Part shown: piece after piece, positions 49,299 through 59,149 of the stretch
How positions within the stretch are numbered: position 1 is the stretch's first letter
Layout of the letters: the number at the start of each line of letters is the position of its first letter
Origin: Xaviernesmea oryzae
GTDB lineage: Bacteria; Pseudomonadota; Alphaproteobacteria; Rhizobiales; Rhizobiaceae
Direction: 5' to 3'
Assembly: GCF_900177415.1 (NCBI RefSeq)
Contig: NZ_FXAF01000001.1
Location: 188,501-252,500 of the forward strand
DNA: 64,000 nt
The notes under the pieces: generated by a model
Told to the model about the DNA's origin: nothing
Seen by the model: only the letters and a program-made list of their open reading frames with translations
The model's database searches: none
Program-made: the position numbers and the translations under genes

Positions 49299-51452
49299 AT
49301 GACGCTGCATGATATCACTGCCACCCGGCGCGGCTTTCTTGCCGGCTCGGGTCTCGTCATCGGCGTCGCGATCGCACCGAAAATGCTGGCCGCCGCCCCG
49401 ACGGGCGTACAGGCCGGCGGCGATGCGGCGCTGACCCCGATGAACGCCTTCGTGAAGATCGGCACCGACGATACGGTGACCGTGCTCTCGAAGCACATCG
49501 AATTCGGCCAGGGCCCGTTCACCGGGCTGGCGACGCTGGTCGCCGAGGAGCTCGACGCCGACTGGGGCCAGATGCGCGCCCTGCACTCGCCGACCGACAA
49601 CAAGGTCTATGCCAATCTTTCCTTCGGCCTGCAGGGCACGGGCGGCTCGAGCTCGATCGCCAATGCCTACGAGCAGATGCGCAAGGCCGGCGCGACGGCC
49701 CGCGCCATGCTGGTCGCCGCAGCCGCGGAGGAATGGGGTGTGCCGGCTGCCGAAATCACCGTCGAAAAGGGCCGCATCAAGCATGCCGCCTCCAACCGGG
49801 AGAGCGGTTTCGGCGCGTTTGCCGAAAGGGCCGCCCGCCAGACGCCACCTGCCGAGCCCAGGCTCAAGAGCCCTGAGGATTTCGTGCTGATCGGCACGGA
49901 ACTGCCGAAGCTCGACACCCACGGCAAGACCAACGGCACGGCGATCTTCACGCTCGACATCACGCCGGACGACCTGCTGATCGCGGTCGTCGCTCATCCG
50001 GAACATTTCGGCGCGACCGTGAAGAGCTTCGACGATGCCGAAGCCCGCAAGGTGCAGGGCGTCGTCGACGTGAAGCAGGTGCCGCAGGGCGTCGCCGTCT
50101 ATGCGGACAATACCTTTGCCGCGCTGAAGGGACGCGATGCGCTGAGCATCGAATGGGACCTTTCCAAGGCCGAAACCCGTTCATCGGAGGAACTCGCCGC
50201 CGACTATGTGCGGCTTTTCCGCGAGCCCGGGCTGGAAGCGGCCAACAACGGCAATGTCGACGAAGCCTTCAAGGCGCCCGGCCTGCAGACGGTGGAAGCC
50301 GAAATCGTCTTCCCCTTCCTGGCCCATGCGCCGATGGAGCCGCTCGATGCCGTCTTCATCAAGGCGGCGGACGGATCCGTCGACATCTATAACGGCGCGC
50401 AGTTCCCCGGCATGGACCAGACGGTTGCGGCCCAGATTCTCGGTCTGGACGAAACGAAGGTACGGGTAAACACCCAGCTCGCCGGCGGCAGCTTCGGCCG
50501 CAAGGCGCAGTTCGGTTCGCCCTACATGCAGGAAGCTGCGGCCGTCTATGCGGCCAGCGGCGCAAACCGTCCGCTGAAGCACATGTGGACCCGCGAGGAC
50601 GACATCCGCGGCGGTTACTACCGTCCGATGTATGCTCACAGGATGCGCGGCGCCATCAATGCCGAGGGCCAGATCACGGCCTGGGAGCAGGTGATCGTCG
50701 GCCAGTCGATCATGGGCAAGGCCGATCTCGACGAGACTTCGGTCGAGGGAGCGTCGAACCTGCCTTACGCGATCCCGAACCTGAAGGTGACCTCGCACAA
50801 CGTCCCGCTCGTCGTGCCGCCGCTCTGGTGGCGCTCGGTCGGCCATACCCATACGGGTTTTGCGGTCGAGACCTTCGTCGACGAGCTCTTCCAGAAGATC
50901 GGCCGCGATCCCGTGGAAGGCCGCCTCGCGCTGCTGACGGAAAAGCCGCGCCATGCGGGTGTCCTGCGGAAAGCCGCCGAGATGGCGGACTGGGGCGGAC
51001 AAGTTCCGGAAGGCCGCGCCCGCGGCGTCGCCGTTGTGGAAAGCTTCAGCAGCTATGTCGGCCAGGTCGTCGAAGTCTCGGTCGGCCCGGATGGGGCGCC
51101 GCGCGTCCACAAGGTCTGGTGCGCGGTCGACTGCGGTATTGCGATCAATCCCAACGTCATCAAGGCGCAGATGGAAGGCGGCATAGGCTACGGCCTCGGC
51201 GCGGTCCTCTTCGATGCGGTGACGCTCGGCAAGGGCGGCAGGATCATTCAGTCGAACTTCCACGACTACCGGTCGATCCGCATCAACGAGATGCCGGACG
51301 TCGAGGTGGAGATCATCAAGTCGGCCGAAAAGCCGACCGGTGTAGGCGAGCCCGGCGTGCCGCCCGTCGGCCCGGCGGTCGCCAATGCCTGGCGAAGCCT
51401 GACCGGCGCTCCGGTAAGGCAGCTTCCGATCGTCAACATCGTTTCGGCCTAG
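49299..51452 (+). CDS. iorB: Molybdopterin-binding subunit of an isoquinoline 1-oxidoreductase-like enzyme
   Basis: This 717-aa subunit binds the molybdenum cofactor of a two-subunit hydroxylase. A twin-arginine signal ([18 protein letters not shown], about 7-24) predicts a periplasmic enzyme. Cofactor blocks include [27 protein letters not shown] and the C-terminal [16 protein letters not shown] with the family catalytic Glu. There is no FAD subunit, as in IorAB, where a cytochrome takes the electrons. The next gene is such a cytochrome. Confidence 0.9.
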   Translation: MTLHDITATRRGFLAGSGLVIGVAIAPKMLAAAPTGVQAGGDAALTPMNAFVKIGTDDTVTVLSKHIEFGQGPFTGLATLVAEELDADWGQMRALHSPTDNKVYANLSFGLQGTGGSSSIANAYEQMRKAGATARAMLVAAAAEEWGVPAAEITVEKGRIKHAASNRESGFGAFAERAARQTPPAEPRLKSPEDFVLIGTELPKLDTHGKTNGTAIFTLDITPDDLLIAVVAHPEHFGATVKSFDDAEARKVQGVVDVKQVPQGVAVYADNTFAALKGRDALSIEWDLSKAETRSSEELAADYVRLFREPGLEAANNGNVDEAFKAPGLQTVEAEIVFPFLAHAPMEPLDAVFIKAADGSVDIYNGAQFPGMDQTVAAQILGLDETKVRVNTQLAGGSFGRKAQFGSPYMQEAAAVYAASGANRPLKHMWTREDDIRGGYYRPMYAHRMRGAINAEGQITAWEQVIVGQSIMGKADLDETSVEGASNLPYAIPNLKVTSHNVPLVVPPLWWRSVGHTHTGFAVETFVDELFQKIGRDPVEGRLALLTEKPRHAGVLRKAAEMADWGGQVPEGRARGVAVVESFSSYVGQVVEVSVGPDGAPRVHKVWCAVDCGIAINPNVIKAQMEGGIGYGLGAVLFDAVTLGKGGRIIQSNFHDYRSIRINEMPDVEVEIIKSAEKPTGVGEPGVPPVGPAVANAWRSLTGAPVRQLPIVNIVSA

Positions 51453-51478
51453 CGACTCAGGATGAGGATCAACGACTG

Positions 51479-52147
51479 ATGAAGTTCAAACTCGCATTTG
51501 CCGGCCCGGCTCTCACCGGGATCGCCGCAGCCTGTCTTTTCGTGACAGCCGGGACGGCACTTTCACCCGCCTCGGTGGCGCAGGATGCCAATGCCGACGC
51601 CAGGACGCTGAGGCCCGCCGCCTCTTTCCAGTCGATCGCCAATGAGCAGGAACGCTCCGTTGCGCTCTTCACGGAAGCCGGGAAGGTCATCCAGCATCCG
51701 CGCTGCGTCAACTGTCATCCCGCGACCGACCGCCCTCTGCAGGGGGCCTCGATGCATCCGCACCAGCCGCCGGTCTTCCGCGGCGACGGCGGCATGGGGC
51801 TTCCCGGCATGCAATGCACCACCTGCCACAGTGCCGAAAACATCCCGGTCGTGGGGCAAGCCGATACGGTCAAGAGCATTCCGGGCAATCCCGCCTGGCA
51901 CCTCGCGCCGATCGAAATGGCCTGGGAAGGCAAGACGCTCGGCCAGATCTGTCAGCAGATCAAGGATCCGGCGCGCAACGGCGACATGACCATGGACGAG
52001 CTGGTCGAGCACATGGCCCATGACGAACTGGTCGGTTGGGGCTGGAACCCGGGCGCGGGCCGCGAGCCGGTGCCGGGCACGCAGGCCGAGTTCGGCGAAC
52101 TGATCCGCGCCTGGGTGGATACCGGGGCGGCCTGTCCCGCCTCCTGA
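51479..52147 (+). CDS. Exported diheme cytochrome c
   Basis: This 222-aa protein starts with a signal peptide (residues 1-35, [17 protein letters not shown]) and has two CxxCH sites, CVNCH (about 79-83) and CTTCH (about 116-120). It begins 26 nt after the molybdopterin subunit and most likely accepts electrons from it in the periplasm, passing them to the respiratory chain. The cytochrome maturation genes needed for heme attachment are partly in this window (ccmABCDG). I chose ATG 51479; an overlapping longer frame starting in the upstream gene is a shadow. Confidence 0.87.
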   Translation: MKFKLAFAGPALTGIAAACLFVTAGTALSPASVAQDANADARTLRPAASFQSIANEQERSVALFTEAGKVIQHPRCVNCHPATDRPLQGASMHPHQPPVFRGDGGMGLPGMQCTTCHSAENIPVVGQADTVKSIPGNPAWHLAPIEMAWEGKTLGQICQQIKDPARNGDMTMDELVEHMAHDELVGWGWNPGAGREPVPGTQAEFGELIRAWVDTGAACPAS

Positions 52148-52155
52148 GGCAAGGC

Positions 52156-52187
52156 GGCCGCCGGACCCCATACCGGGACCGGCGGCC
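52156..52187 (+). terminator. Hairpin after the diheme cytochrome gene
   Basis: A perfect 9-bp stem (ggccgccgg / ccggcggcc) with a 14-nt loop follows the stop by 9 nt. There is no direct T-run. Confidence 0.4.
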
Positions 52188-52242
52188 CCACAGGAGTCTG
52201 GCGGAGCCGAAATTTTTCTTGCCGCCAATCGTCATTTCCCTG

Positions 52243-52272
52243 TTGCATTTGAAAAAAGTCTGGGCCATATAG
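52243..52272 (+). promoter_or_regulatory. Possible promoter of tRNA-Gly
   Basis: The boxes ttgcat and atatag are 18 nt apart. The -10-like box ends about 67 nt before the tRNA. Confidence 0.35.
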
Positions 52273-52339
52273 CGCCCGTCGCCGGCAACGAGCCGCGGCC
52301 TTCGGTCCAGCGAACTACCCCGGACCGATAGATTGATGA

Positions 52340-52414
52340 GCGGGTGTAGCTCAGGGGTAGAGCACAACCTTGCCAAGGTTGGGGTCGAGGGTTCGAATCC
52401 CTTCGCCCGCTCCA
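52340..52414 (+). tRNA. tRNA-Gly (anticodon GCC)
   Basis: The 75-nt gene folds as a full cloverleaf. The acceptor stem gcgggtg pairs with cgcccgc, the D-loop is agctcaggggtagagc, the anticodon stem-loop is aaccttgccaaggtt with GCC, and the T-arm contains ggttcgaatcc. CCA is encoded. It is a plausible integration target for the accessory region that follows. Confidence 0.97.
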
Positions 52415-52427
52415 GTTTCCCCATTGT

Positions 52428-52475
52428 CCGACCCGGAGACATAGGTAACAGTTTGTTCCTAAGACATGGGTGACA
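52428..52475. mobile_element. Possible insertion-sequence end remnant
   Basis: The stretch from tgtccgacccggagacatagg to aagacatgggtgac resembles, from memory, the terminal part of IS481-type elements, with the paired gacataggt/gacatgggt words. No transposase gene remains. It abuts the LysR fragment, replacing its 3' end. Confidence 0.3.
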
Positions 52476-52755
52476 ACCTCGTGCCGAACGTTATGCCTCC
52501 GCCTTCGCAAGCCGTGCGGATCATCAGCCAGATATCATTGGTGGTGATCTGAGGATTGACGGCGACGTCATACTCGCGACCATATTCGCCGAACTCCCAG
52601 CGATATGGCGCGGCGTGGGAGGCGGGACGCCAGCCGATACAGCGGTGCTGCGCCAGTTCCCACGGATGCGATGGCGCCCCGAAATGCTCGATATAGGATT
52701 GTGCGGCAACCGCCGTCCGACGCTTCGCAAAACCCTGACGCCCCGCAAGCGCCAA
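52459..52755 (-). pseudogene. LysR-type regulator, C-terminal domain fragment
   Basis: Residues such as HRCIGWRPASHAAPYRWEF and VAVNPQITTNDIWLMIR belong to the effector domain of a LysR regulator. Only about 80 residues of that domain remain. The helix-turn-helix part and the last third are missing; the 3' side runs into the possible insertion-sequence end. It is therefore a remnant rather than a gene. The intact LysR gene at 53839 is a different paralogue. Confidence 0.7.
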
Positions 52756-52909
52756 AAGCGGCGCACCCGCCTTTGGCGGCTACACCTTCTGCTTCTTAAG
52801 CGATACGGCTCTCCGCTGGCCATCCGCAGATGCCCCGGAGAAAGAGCAAGAGCGGAACGGGATTTCCGCGACGGGGTGGAGGCCGAGAGAGGCTCTCGGC
52901 CCGATCATT

Positions 52910-53743
52910 TCAATTTTCCTGTCTATCAGCCGAAAAGGCGATATCGCGCTGGGCTTCGAGCGCCTTCAGTCGCTTCGTGAGCGCGCCATGGATGTTCTCA
53001 TAGGCAGTGCTGCCCAGCGCGAGCCGGAGTGGCGGATGGTTCGAGTCGGCCGCCTCGATCAACGCGTCGACCGTGTTGGCCGCGTCGCCGCGGATCACGA
53101 ACTCACCGCCGGCGATGAGACGGCGAACCTCGCCTGCAGGTGTTTCTTCGTAAATCTCGGAAGGTTCCGCATGATCGAGAGCCGCTCCGAAATTTGTGCC
53201 GGTAGGGCCCGGCTCGGCGATGATGAAGTCGATCCCGAATGGCGCGACTTCCTGAGCGACGGCCTCGACAAAGCCTTCGATGCCCCACTTGCTGGCATGA
53301 TAAAGGCTGAAGCCCGGATACGCGATCTGCCCACCCTCGGAGGAAACCTGGACGATCCGTCCGCCGCCCTGAGACCGCAGGTGCGGTAGGCTGGCGCGTA
53401 TCAGTTGGATCGAGCCGATGAGGTTCGTCGCAAGCTGACGATCGATCTGTTCGTCGCTAAGTTCCTCTCCGGCGCCGAATAAACCATAGCCGGCGTTGCT
53501 GACCACCACGTCGATCCGGCCGACACGTTCGAACGCCAGGTCGATGGCTGCGCGGACCGCCGCTGTATCCATCAGGTCCAGCGTGACCACGTACAGACGA
53601 TCAGCGTGGGCGCTCGCGAGATCCGACAGCGCGTCGGGGCGGCGTGCGGTTCCGATGACGCGGTCGCCGCGGTCGAGCAGCTTCTCCGTCATGATGCGTC
53701 CAAGTCCGGAGGAAGTCCCCGTGATAAGCCAGGTTTTCGTCAT
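52910..53743 (-). CDS. SDR family NAD(P)-dependent oxidoreductase
   Basis: This 277-aa classical short-chain dehydrogenase has the cofactor motif TGTSSGLG (8-15), NAGYG (about 85-89), the catalytic Ser in VSSEGG and YHASK (about 153-157). It is divergent from a LysR gene, with 95 bp between, so that regulator probably controls it. The substrate is unknown. It starts MTKTWLITGTSSGLG at 53743. Confidence 0.9.
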   Translation of the reverse strand: MTKTWLITGTSSGLGRIMTEKLLDRGDRVIGTARRPDALSDLASAHADRLYVVTLDLMDTAAVRAAIDLAFERVGRIDVVVSNAGYGLFGAGEELSDEQIDRQLATNLIGSIQLIRASLPHLRSQGGGRIVQVSSEGGQIAYPGFSLYHASKWGIEGFVEAVAQEVAPFGIDFIIAEPGPTGTNFGAALDHAEPSEIYEETPAGEVRRLIAGGEFVIRGDAANTVDALIEAADSNHPPLRLALGSTAYENIHGALTKRLKALEAQRDIAFSADRQEN

Positions 53744-53838
53744 GTCGCGATCCTCATTTGGTTGATGCCAACATAGCGACTTCCCTTTGTTGCGATAATG
53801 CGCTCTAATCTACATGAGCTGGTGAACATGGATGACCA

Positions 53839-54729
53839 ATGGCGAGGCCGACGCTGACGGATCTGGCCGCCCTTGTGGCAGTCGCAGAGCACCGGAGCTT
53901 CCGAAAGGCGGCTGACGTGCTGGGCGTTTCGCGCTCTTCGCTCAGCCACGCGATCGCGGCGCTTGAGCGCAACCTTGGCGTTCGGCTCCTTCACCGGACG
54001 ACCCGAAGCGTCGCGCCAACCGAAGCAGGAGAGCGCCTTCTTCGGCGACTGACACCGGTGCTTCAAGATCTTGATCAGGCGATCGACGCGGTTGCCGACG
54101 ACGGGGGGCATCCCAGCGGCACGCTGCGCATCAATGGCGGCGAGGAGGCCATGCGTCAGCTCCTCAGGCTGGTCGTTCCTGTCTTCCTGGAACGTTATCC
54201 GCATGTCTCCCTCGACCTGATGACGGATGGCCGCCTGGTCGACATCGTGGAACAGGGCTTCGACGCCGGCCTCCGGCTTGCCGAAGCGGTGCCGCAGGAC
54301 ATGATAGCGGTTCCGCTGGGCAAGGATTTCCGCTTTCTGGCTGTCGCGTCTCCGAGCTACCTGGCGGGCGCCGGTCAACTGCTCACACCGGACGATCTCC
54401 GGCATCACCAATGCATTCGACAGCGCCTTCCGAGCGGCAAGTTATACCGGTGGGAATTTGAACGACATGGGCAGGAGATTGCGATCGACGTCGCCGGAGC
54501 AATGACGCTTAACCATACGACGCTCATGATCGAGGCGGCAGCCGACGGCCTTGGTATTGCCTATGTGCCCGAGATGGCAGCGCGGCCATGGCTGGAAACC
54601 GGACGATTGATCGCGCTCTTGGAAGACTGGTCTCCCGCAGTCGGAGGACTGCGGCTTTACTATTCGAGCCATCGTCATGTGCCCGCGACCCTTCGTGCCT
54701 TTATAGACGTGATGAAAGGCGTCCGCTGA
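53839..54729 (+). CDS. LysR family transcriptional regulator
   Basis: This 296-aa regulator has an N-terminal winged helix-turn-helix (FRKAADVLGVSRSSLSHAIAALERNLGVRLLHRTTRSV split across about 20-60) and an effector-binding domain from residue 90 to the end. LysR proteins usually control the divergent neighbour, here the SDR gene. The ligand is unknown. Confidence 0.92.
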   Translation: MARPTLTDLAALVAVAEHRSFRKAADVLGVSRSSLSHAIAALERNLGVRLLHRTTRSVAPTEAGERLLRRLTPVLQDLDQAIDAVADDGGHPSGTLRINGGEEAMRQLLRLVVPVFLERYPHVSLDLMTDGRLVDIVEQGFDAGLRLAEAVPQDMIAVPLGKDFRFLAVASPSYLAGAGQLLTPDDLRHHQCIRQRLPSGKLYRWEFERHGQEIAIDVAGAMTLNHTTLMIEAAADGLGIAYVPEMAARPWLETGRLIALLEDWSPAVGGLRLYYSSHRHVPATLRAFIDVMKGVR

Positions 54730-54757
54730 TCGAGACTGGCAACCCAATCGCAGGTCC

Positions 54758-55594
54758 TCAAGCGGAGCCGCAGAGCTGACGCATCTTTTCCAGATCGCGA
54801 TCGCCTGCCGGATTATAGATCATCATCTTGAGGTCCGGCCGGCCGTCGATCGCAAAGGAAGAGAACTCGAAGGTAATTTCGCCGACAACCGCGTGGCGGA
54901 TGGTCTTCGCCCCTTCGCCGGTCGTATGCACGTCATTTTCTATCCACATGCGGGCGAAATCGTCGCTTTTCCCGGTGAGCTCGGTGACGAGTTCGGCGGC
55001 CCGATCGGCCTCGCCCGCGCGGGCGGTTTCCGCCCGGAAGGTCGCCACCAGAAAGCGCGCGACGGATTCCCAGTCGATCTGGGCGGCGCGGGTCGTGGGA
55101 TCGAGAAACATCCGTCTCAATATGTTCCGCTCGCCAGGCGGCAGCGCTGCATAGTCGGTGAGAGCAAGCTGTGCCGCACGGTTCCAGCCGATGATGTCCC
55201 AGGTCGAGGTTGCGATCGTCGCCGGGATTACCGGCATGGCGTCCAGAAACCGCTGCAGCCGCCGCGAAATGCCGTCACGCCCGGCGGCACGCGATTTGGG
55301 TGGGCGGCCGATGGCGACCAGGAAAAGATGCTCCCGCTCCGCTTCGGTCATCATGAGCGCCTCGGCGAGACTGTCGAGCACGCGCGGCGATGGCGCACCG
55401 CCGCGTCCCTGTTCGAGCCAGGTGTACCAGGTCGCGCTGATGTGCGCTCGTTGAGCGACCTCCTCGCGCCTCAGCCCGGGCGTCCGCCGACGTCCTCCGA
55501 AACCGAGCGCGGCAGGATCGAGCCGCTGCCGGCGGTCCCTCAGAAACACTCCGAGGCGGTTGGCACTGTCGATCACATCGAGCCTGTCAGTCAT
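54758..55594 (-). CDS. XRE family regulator with MmyB-like ligand domain
   Basis: This 278-aa regulator has an N-terminal helix-turn-helix of the type RTPGLRREEVAQRAHISATWYTWLEQGRG (split at about 37-65), then an MmyB-like ligand-binding domain (about 105-265) including WNRAAQLALTD. Such proteins commonly repress or activate an adjacent oxidoreductase. Here the divergent neighbour is an SDR gene 78 bp away. The start at 55594 is ATG. Confidence 0.9.
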   Translation of the reverse strand: MTDRLDVIDSANRLGVFLRDRRQRLDPAALGFGGRRRTPGLRREEVAQRAHISATWYTWLEQGRGGAPSPRVLDSLAEALMMTEAEREHLFLVAIGRPPKSRAAGRDGISRRLQRFLDAMPVIPATIATSTWDIIGWNRAAQLALTDYAALPPGERNILRRMFLDPTTRAAQIDWESVARFLVATFRAETARAGEADRAAELVTELTGKSDDFARMWIENDVHTTGEGAKTIRHAVVGEITFEFSSFAIDGRPDLKMMIYNPAGDRDLEKMRQLCGSA

Positions 55595-55672
55595 TATACC
55601 ACTATAAACTCACGTCTTTAACTGGATAAATCTTCGCAGATATTCTCCTCCTGAACAAGAAGGAGTTCGACC

Positions 55673-56579
55673 ATGAAAGTGTTTGTTACCGGCGCGACAG
55701 GATTTGTCGGCGCAGCCGTTGTCCGGGAACTTCTGGCGCACGGGCACCAGGTTCTGGGACTTGCCCGTTCCGAGCGCGGCGAGAATGAGCTCGGCAAGCT
55801 CGGCGCGGAGGTCCTTCGCGGTGACCTCGAGGCGCCCGAAACACTCCGACAGGGCGCAGTGATTGCCGACGCGATCATCCATACCGGCTTCATCCACGAC
55901 TTCTCGCGATTTGCCGAAGCCTGCGCGATAGACCGGACCGCGATCGAGACGCTCGGCGAAGCGATCGAAAACACGCAAAAGCCGCTGATCGTCACAGCCG
56001 GCCTTGCATTTCTCGATGCAGCAGGTTCTCTGGCGATGGAAGCCGATCCGGCTTTTCCGCCGTCCGACGCCTATCCGAGGGCATCCGATGCGGCCGCGAG
56101 GGCTCTCTCCGATCGCGGCATCCCGACAGGCGTCATGCGTCTGCCTCCGTCCGTGCACGGCATGGGCGACCATGGCTTTGTCCCGATGCTGATCGACATT
56201 GCCCGGCGGCATGGCGTCTCGGCCTACATTGGAGACGGCGAAAACGCCTGGCCGGCGGTGCATGTCCAGGATGCCGCCCGTGTCTTTCGCCTCGCTGTCG
56301 AACGCGGCCCCAGCGCCGAGACCTACCACGCGGTCGCCGAACAGGGCATTCCGTTCCGGAAGATCGCCGAAGCCATTGCCACCGGCCTCGACATTCCCTG
56401 TGTGTCGCTCTCTGAGGAAGAAGCGCGTGGACACTTCAACTGGTTTTTTCGGCTTCGCGTCCATAGATCAGCCTACCTCCAGTGATCGGACGCGAAGCCT
56501 TCTCGGATGGAGCCCCGAAGGGCCCGATCTGCTGACGGACATCAGGCACGCAAACTACTTTCCAGCCGGCACCCGCTAG
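55673..56579 (+). pseudogene. NAD-dependent epimerase/SDR with a C-terminal frameshift
   Basis: This extended SDR has the cofactor motif GATGFVGAAVVREL (about 7-20) and continues in frame to residue 258. The read-through frame then stops at 56485 after NWFFRLRVHRSAYLQ. In the +1 frame the expected family tail FFGFASIDQPTSSDRTR, then LLGWSPEGPDLLTDI, follows to a stop at 56579. The run of six T at 56444-56449 explains this; five T would restore one frame. It is either a recent one-base insertion or a base-calling error. It is divergent from the XRE/MmyB regulator. Confidence 0.75.
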
Positions 56580-56623
56580 CCGCCTCGCGGGACCAGTTCA
56601 AGGGTGTGCCCGTCTCGGACGTC

Positions 56624-57538
56624 TCACGTGAAGGTCACGTTCGTGAGTTGCAGGGCGGTCTCCCAGAGGCGGGCCGCAACGGCTGTATCCAGCGCCTGCT
56701 GGGGAGGCTTTTCCTCGGTCGGATAGCCACGCATCCCGCCCAGCCGATCAGGCCCATAATAGCGACCGTCCCGCGCGGCGGGATCGGTCGCCGCATAGAG
56801 CGTGGGCAGTGCCCCCTGCCACGCGGGCTGGAACAGGAACGGCAGGAAACGCCGCATTATCCCGGCCGCGCTCCACCGGCCCGCGCCGTTCGGGATGAGA
56901 TCGGTACGCGTGACGCCGGGATGCGCCGCGATGCTCTCGACGCCCCACCCGGCCGCCTTGCTGCGTCGGCTAAGCTCGAAGGCGAACATGGTGCAGGCAA
57001 GCTTCGACTGGCTGTAGACCGGAAACGGCTTGTAGCCCCGCTCGGCCTGCAGGTCCTCGAAGTCGATCGCGCCGCCGCGCGACGCGACGCTGCCGAGCGT
57101 GACCACGCGCGGCTTGTTGCCATTCTTCAGGAGCGGCAGCAGGTGTGCGGTGAGCGCGAAATGGCCGAGATAGTTCGTGCCGAACTGCAGCTCGAAACCG
57201 TCACTGGTCTCGCGGCGTTCAGGCGGTGTCATGACGCCCGCATTGTTGATGAGAAGGTCGAGGCTCTCCTGCTCCTGCGCGAGCTGCGCGGCGAACCCGG
57301 CAATCGAGGCGAGGTTTGCAAGGTCCACTTTGCCGAACCGCACCTGCGCGCCAGGGACAGCTTGTCTGATCGCTGCGACGGCTTCAGCGCCCTTCTGGGG
57401 ATTGCGCCCGGCGATCACGACGCTGGCCCCGGCGCGCGCCAGGGCCAGAGCGTCCTCGTAGCCGAGCCCGCCGGTTCCCGTAACGACCGCCGAACGGCCA
57501 TGTTGCGATGGTATGTCTTTGGCTGTCCACTTCGTCAT
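56624..57538 (-). CDS. SDR family oxidoreductase, retinol dehydrogenase-like
   Basis: This 304-aa short-chain dehydrogenase has NNAGVM (about 101-106), a Ser in TLGSVAS and YSQSK (about 170-174) as the catalytic part. The cofactor site reads VTGTGGLGYEDA, where a typical TGxxxGxG is slightly altered. The ATG at 57536-57538 has AAGGA upstream. It is convergent with the frameshifted SDR. The substrate is unknown. Confidence 0.88.
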   Translation of the reverse strand: MTKWTAKDIPSQHGRSAVVTGTGGLGYEDALALARAGASVVIAGRNPQKGAEAVAAIRQAVPGAQVRFGKVDLANLASIAGFAAQLAQEQESLDLLINNAGVMTPPERRETSDGFELQFGTNYLGHFALTAHLLPLLKNGNKPRVVTLGSVASRGGAIDFEDLQAERGYKPFPVYSQSKLACTMFAFELSRRSKAAGWGVESIAAHPGVTRTDLIPNGAGRWSAAGIMRRFLPFLFQPAWQGALPTLYAATDPAARDGRYYGPDRLGGMRGYPTEEKPPQQALDTAVAARLWETALQLTNVTFT

Positions 57539-57743
57539 AAATGATCCTTGCCTCTCGGCTGTTCGATGCGGCTTCGAGCGGTGATCCTCTCGATGCGCCT
57601 GCTGTTCGTGTTCATCGCCAAAATGCCTGCCCCGCGGCAAATCTCCATGCCGGAACGCTCAAAAAATCTGCCTGATCCTACAATCATGCGGCTGACGGGG
57701 TTCGATCGCGTTAAGAACCGGGCACGAGGGGTGCCTTTTCGCT

Positions 57744-57850
57744 CTTAGAGCGCCGTGCGTCCGAGCGGACGCACAAAGGACGCTCTAACTTATTGAATCT
57801 ACGCATCGTGCTTACCGAAAATCGATTCCGATTTTCGGGCCGATGCTGTA
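57744..57850. repeat. Rhizobiales-type intergenic repeat with two hairpins
   Basis: The first hairpin is built on agagcg...cgctct with inner gcgtcc/ggacgc (57744-57788). The second is ccgaaaatcg/cgattttcgg (57814-57837). The same word order occurs in many rhizobial spacers; I know the type but not a formal name. Confidence 0.55.
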
Positions 57851-57886
57851 GAGATCGGTCCGGCCTGGCACGTGATCCGGCGCCGG

Positions 57887-58060
57887 CTACCGGGATGTCG
57901 AACGGTTCCACATCCCTTGCGCGTTGCTCGGCTGCCGGTCGTTCGGATCCCACTTGAGGTTGGTGAGAAAACGATGCGCTTGGGCCGGAAACCAGCGGAC
58001 GCCGTCTCGGCAGGTCTCTTCCAGCAGAAGCTGCTTGAAGCGAGCTGCTGAAACACGGGG
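57887..58060 (-). other. Unrecognised coding remnant
   Basis: Read on the minus strand, one frame gives ARFKQLLLEETCRDGVRWF, then PAQAHRFLTNLKWDPNDRQ, before a stop. It has a protein-like composition and no start codon, and it begins inside the AraC stop region. I do not recognise the family. It may be the tail of a decayed gene. Confidence 0.3.
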
Positions 58061-58061
58061 T

Positions 58062-59096
58062 CTAGGCGCGGCGCGCCTTGCGGCTGGCGTACTGGCTGTA
58101 CATGCGCTGGTGGTTCAACGCGTCCTGCTTTGGAGCGACGCCGAACATCCGGGAATATTCGCGGCTGAACTGCGATGGGCTTTCGTAGCCGACCTTGTAG
58201 GCCGCTTCCTCGACGCTTGCGGCGTCCGCCACCATCAACCGCCGCGACTCGAGAAGGCGCAACTGCTTCTGGAACTGAAGCGGCGTCACCGAGGTGAGCT
58301 GCTTGAAGTGCTGATGGAACGATGACGGGCTCATGCGCGCGACCTCGGCCATCTGCTCCACACGCAGCGTCTCGGTGAAATTGGCGCGCAGGAAATAGAT
58401 CGCCTTGGCGATCCGCATGAAATTCGATTCCGGAACGGCCAGGCTGCAGAGTTCAGGGCCATGCGGACCGGTGAGAAGCCAGTAGCAGATCTCGCGCATG
58501 ACGGATGGATAGAGGATCTGGATCGCCTTCGGCGTCTGAGACATCCGGATCAGGCGCAGCACGCATTCGGCCAACGGTTCGTCGACCTTGCCGACGAACA
58601 CGCACGGACCGGGCGCGGCCGGCGGAGCGGGCGGCGTCTCTAGCTGTTCCAGCACCTCTCGCAGCATCGTCACGTCGAGATCGATAGTGACGCCGATATA
58701 GGGCGTCTGCTCGCTCGCCTCGATGACGCGCCCGCTGGCCGGCATTTCCATGCTGACGACCAAGCATTCCATGGCGCCGTAGCGAAGCGTCTCTTCGCCG
58801 AAGAGAATTTCCTTTGCGCCCTGGGCCACGACGCAGAGCGACGGACGGTAGATCTGACGCATGGGCATCCGCTCCTGGTAGGAACGAATGATGTTGACGC
58901 TCTCGATCTGCGTCGGAAACAGGCCCTCACCGCCGCCCTGGCTTTCGATGTAGGCGGTGAGCCCGCCAAGCAGCGATGACGACACGCGGACCTCCGATTG
59001 GTTTCGAGGCCAGCGCAGCACTCGCCTTTCAGTCGGCAGCATATCGCCGCTTGTAGGAATAGGCAAGTTTCTTGAGGTATCCGGCATTTTGGTCAT
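58062..59096 (-). CDS. AraC family transcriptional regulator
   Basis: This 344-aa regulator has an N-terminal cupin-like AraC ligand domain (about 60-215) and two helix-turn-helix units at the C-terminus (about 235-330), including MAEVARMSPSSFHQHFKQLT and AAYKVGYESPSQFSREYSRMFG split as usual. It is divergent from an MFS carrier with only 53 bp between, so it probably controls that carrier and the hydroxylase genes behind it. AGGAAG precedes the ATG. Confidence 0.92.
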   Translation of the reverse strand: MTKMPDTSRNLPIPTSGDMLPTERRVLRWPRNQSEVRVSSSLLGGLTAYIESQGGGEGLFPTQIESVNIIRSYQERMPMRQIYRPSLCVVAQGAKEILFGEETLRYGAMECLVVSMEMPASGRVIEASEQTPYIGVTIDLDVTMLREVLEQLETPPAPPAAPGPCVFVGKVDEPLAECVLRLIRMSQTPKAIQILYPSVMREICYWLLTGPHGPELCSLAVPESNFMRIAKAIYFLRANFTETLRVEQMAEVARMSPSSFHQHFKQLTSVTPLQFQKQLRLLESRRLMVADAASVEEAAYKVGYESPSQFSREYSRMFGVAPKQDALNHQRMYSQYASRKARRA

Positions 59097-59149
59097 TGGA
59101 GACTTCCTCTAGCTTGGTGATGCCAGTCACAGCCAGGGAAGCGCCAAAC

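Noticed and set aside
50585..51478. Long N-terminal extension of the diheme cytochrome
   Set aside because: It overlaps iorB in another frame; the signal peptide begins at the ATG 51479.
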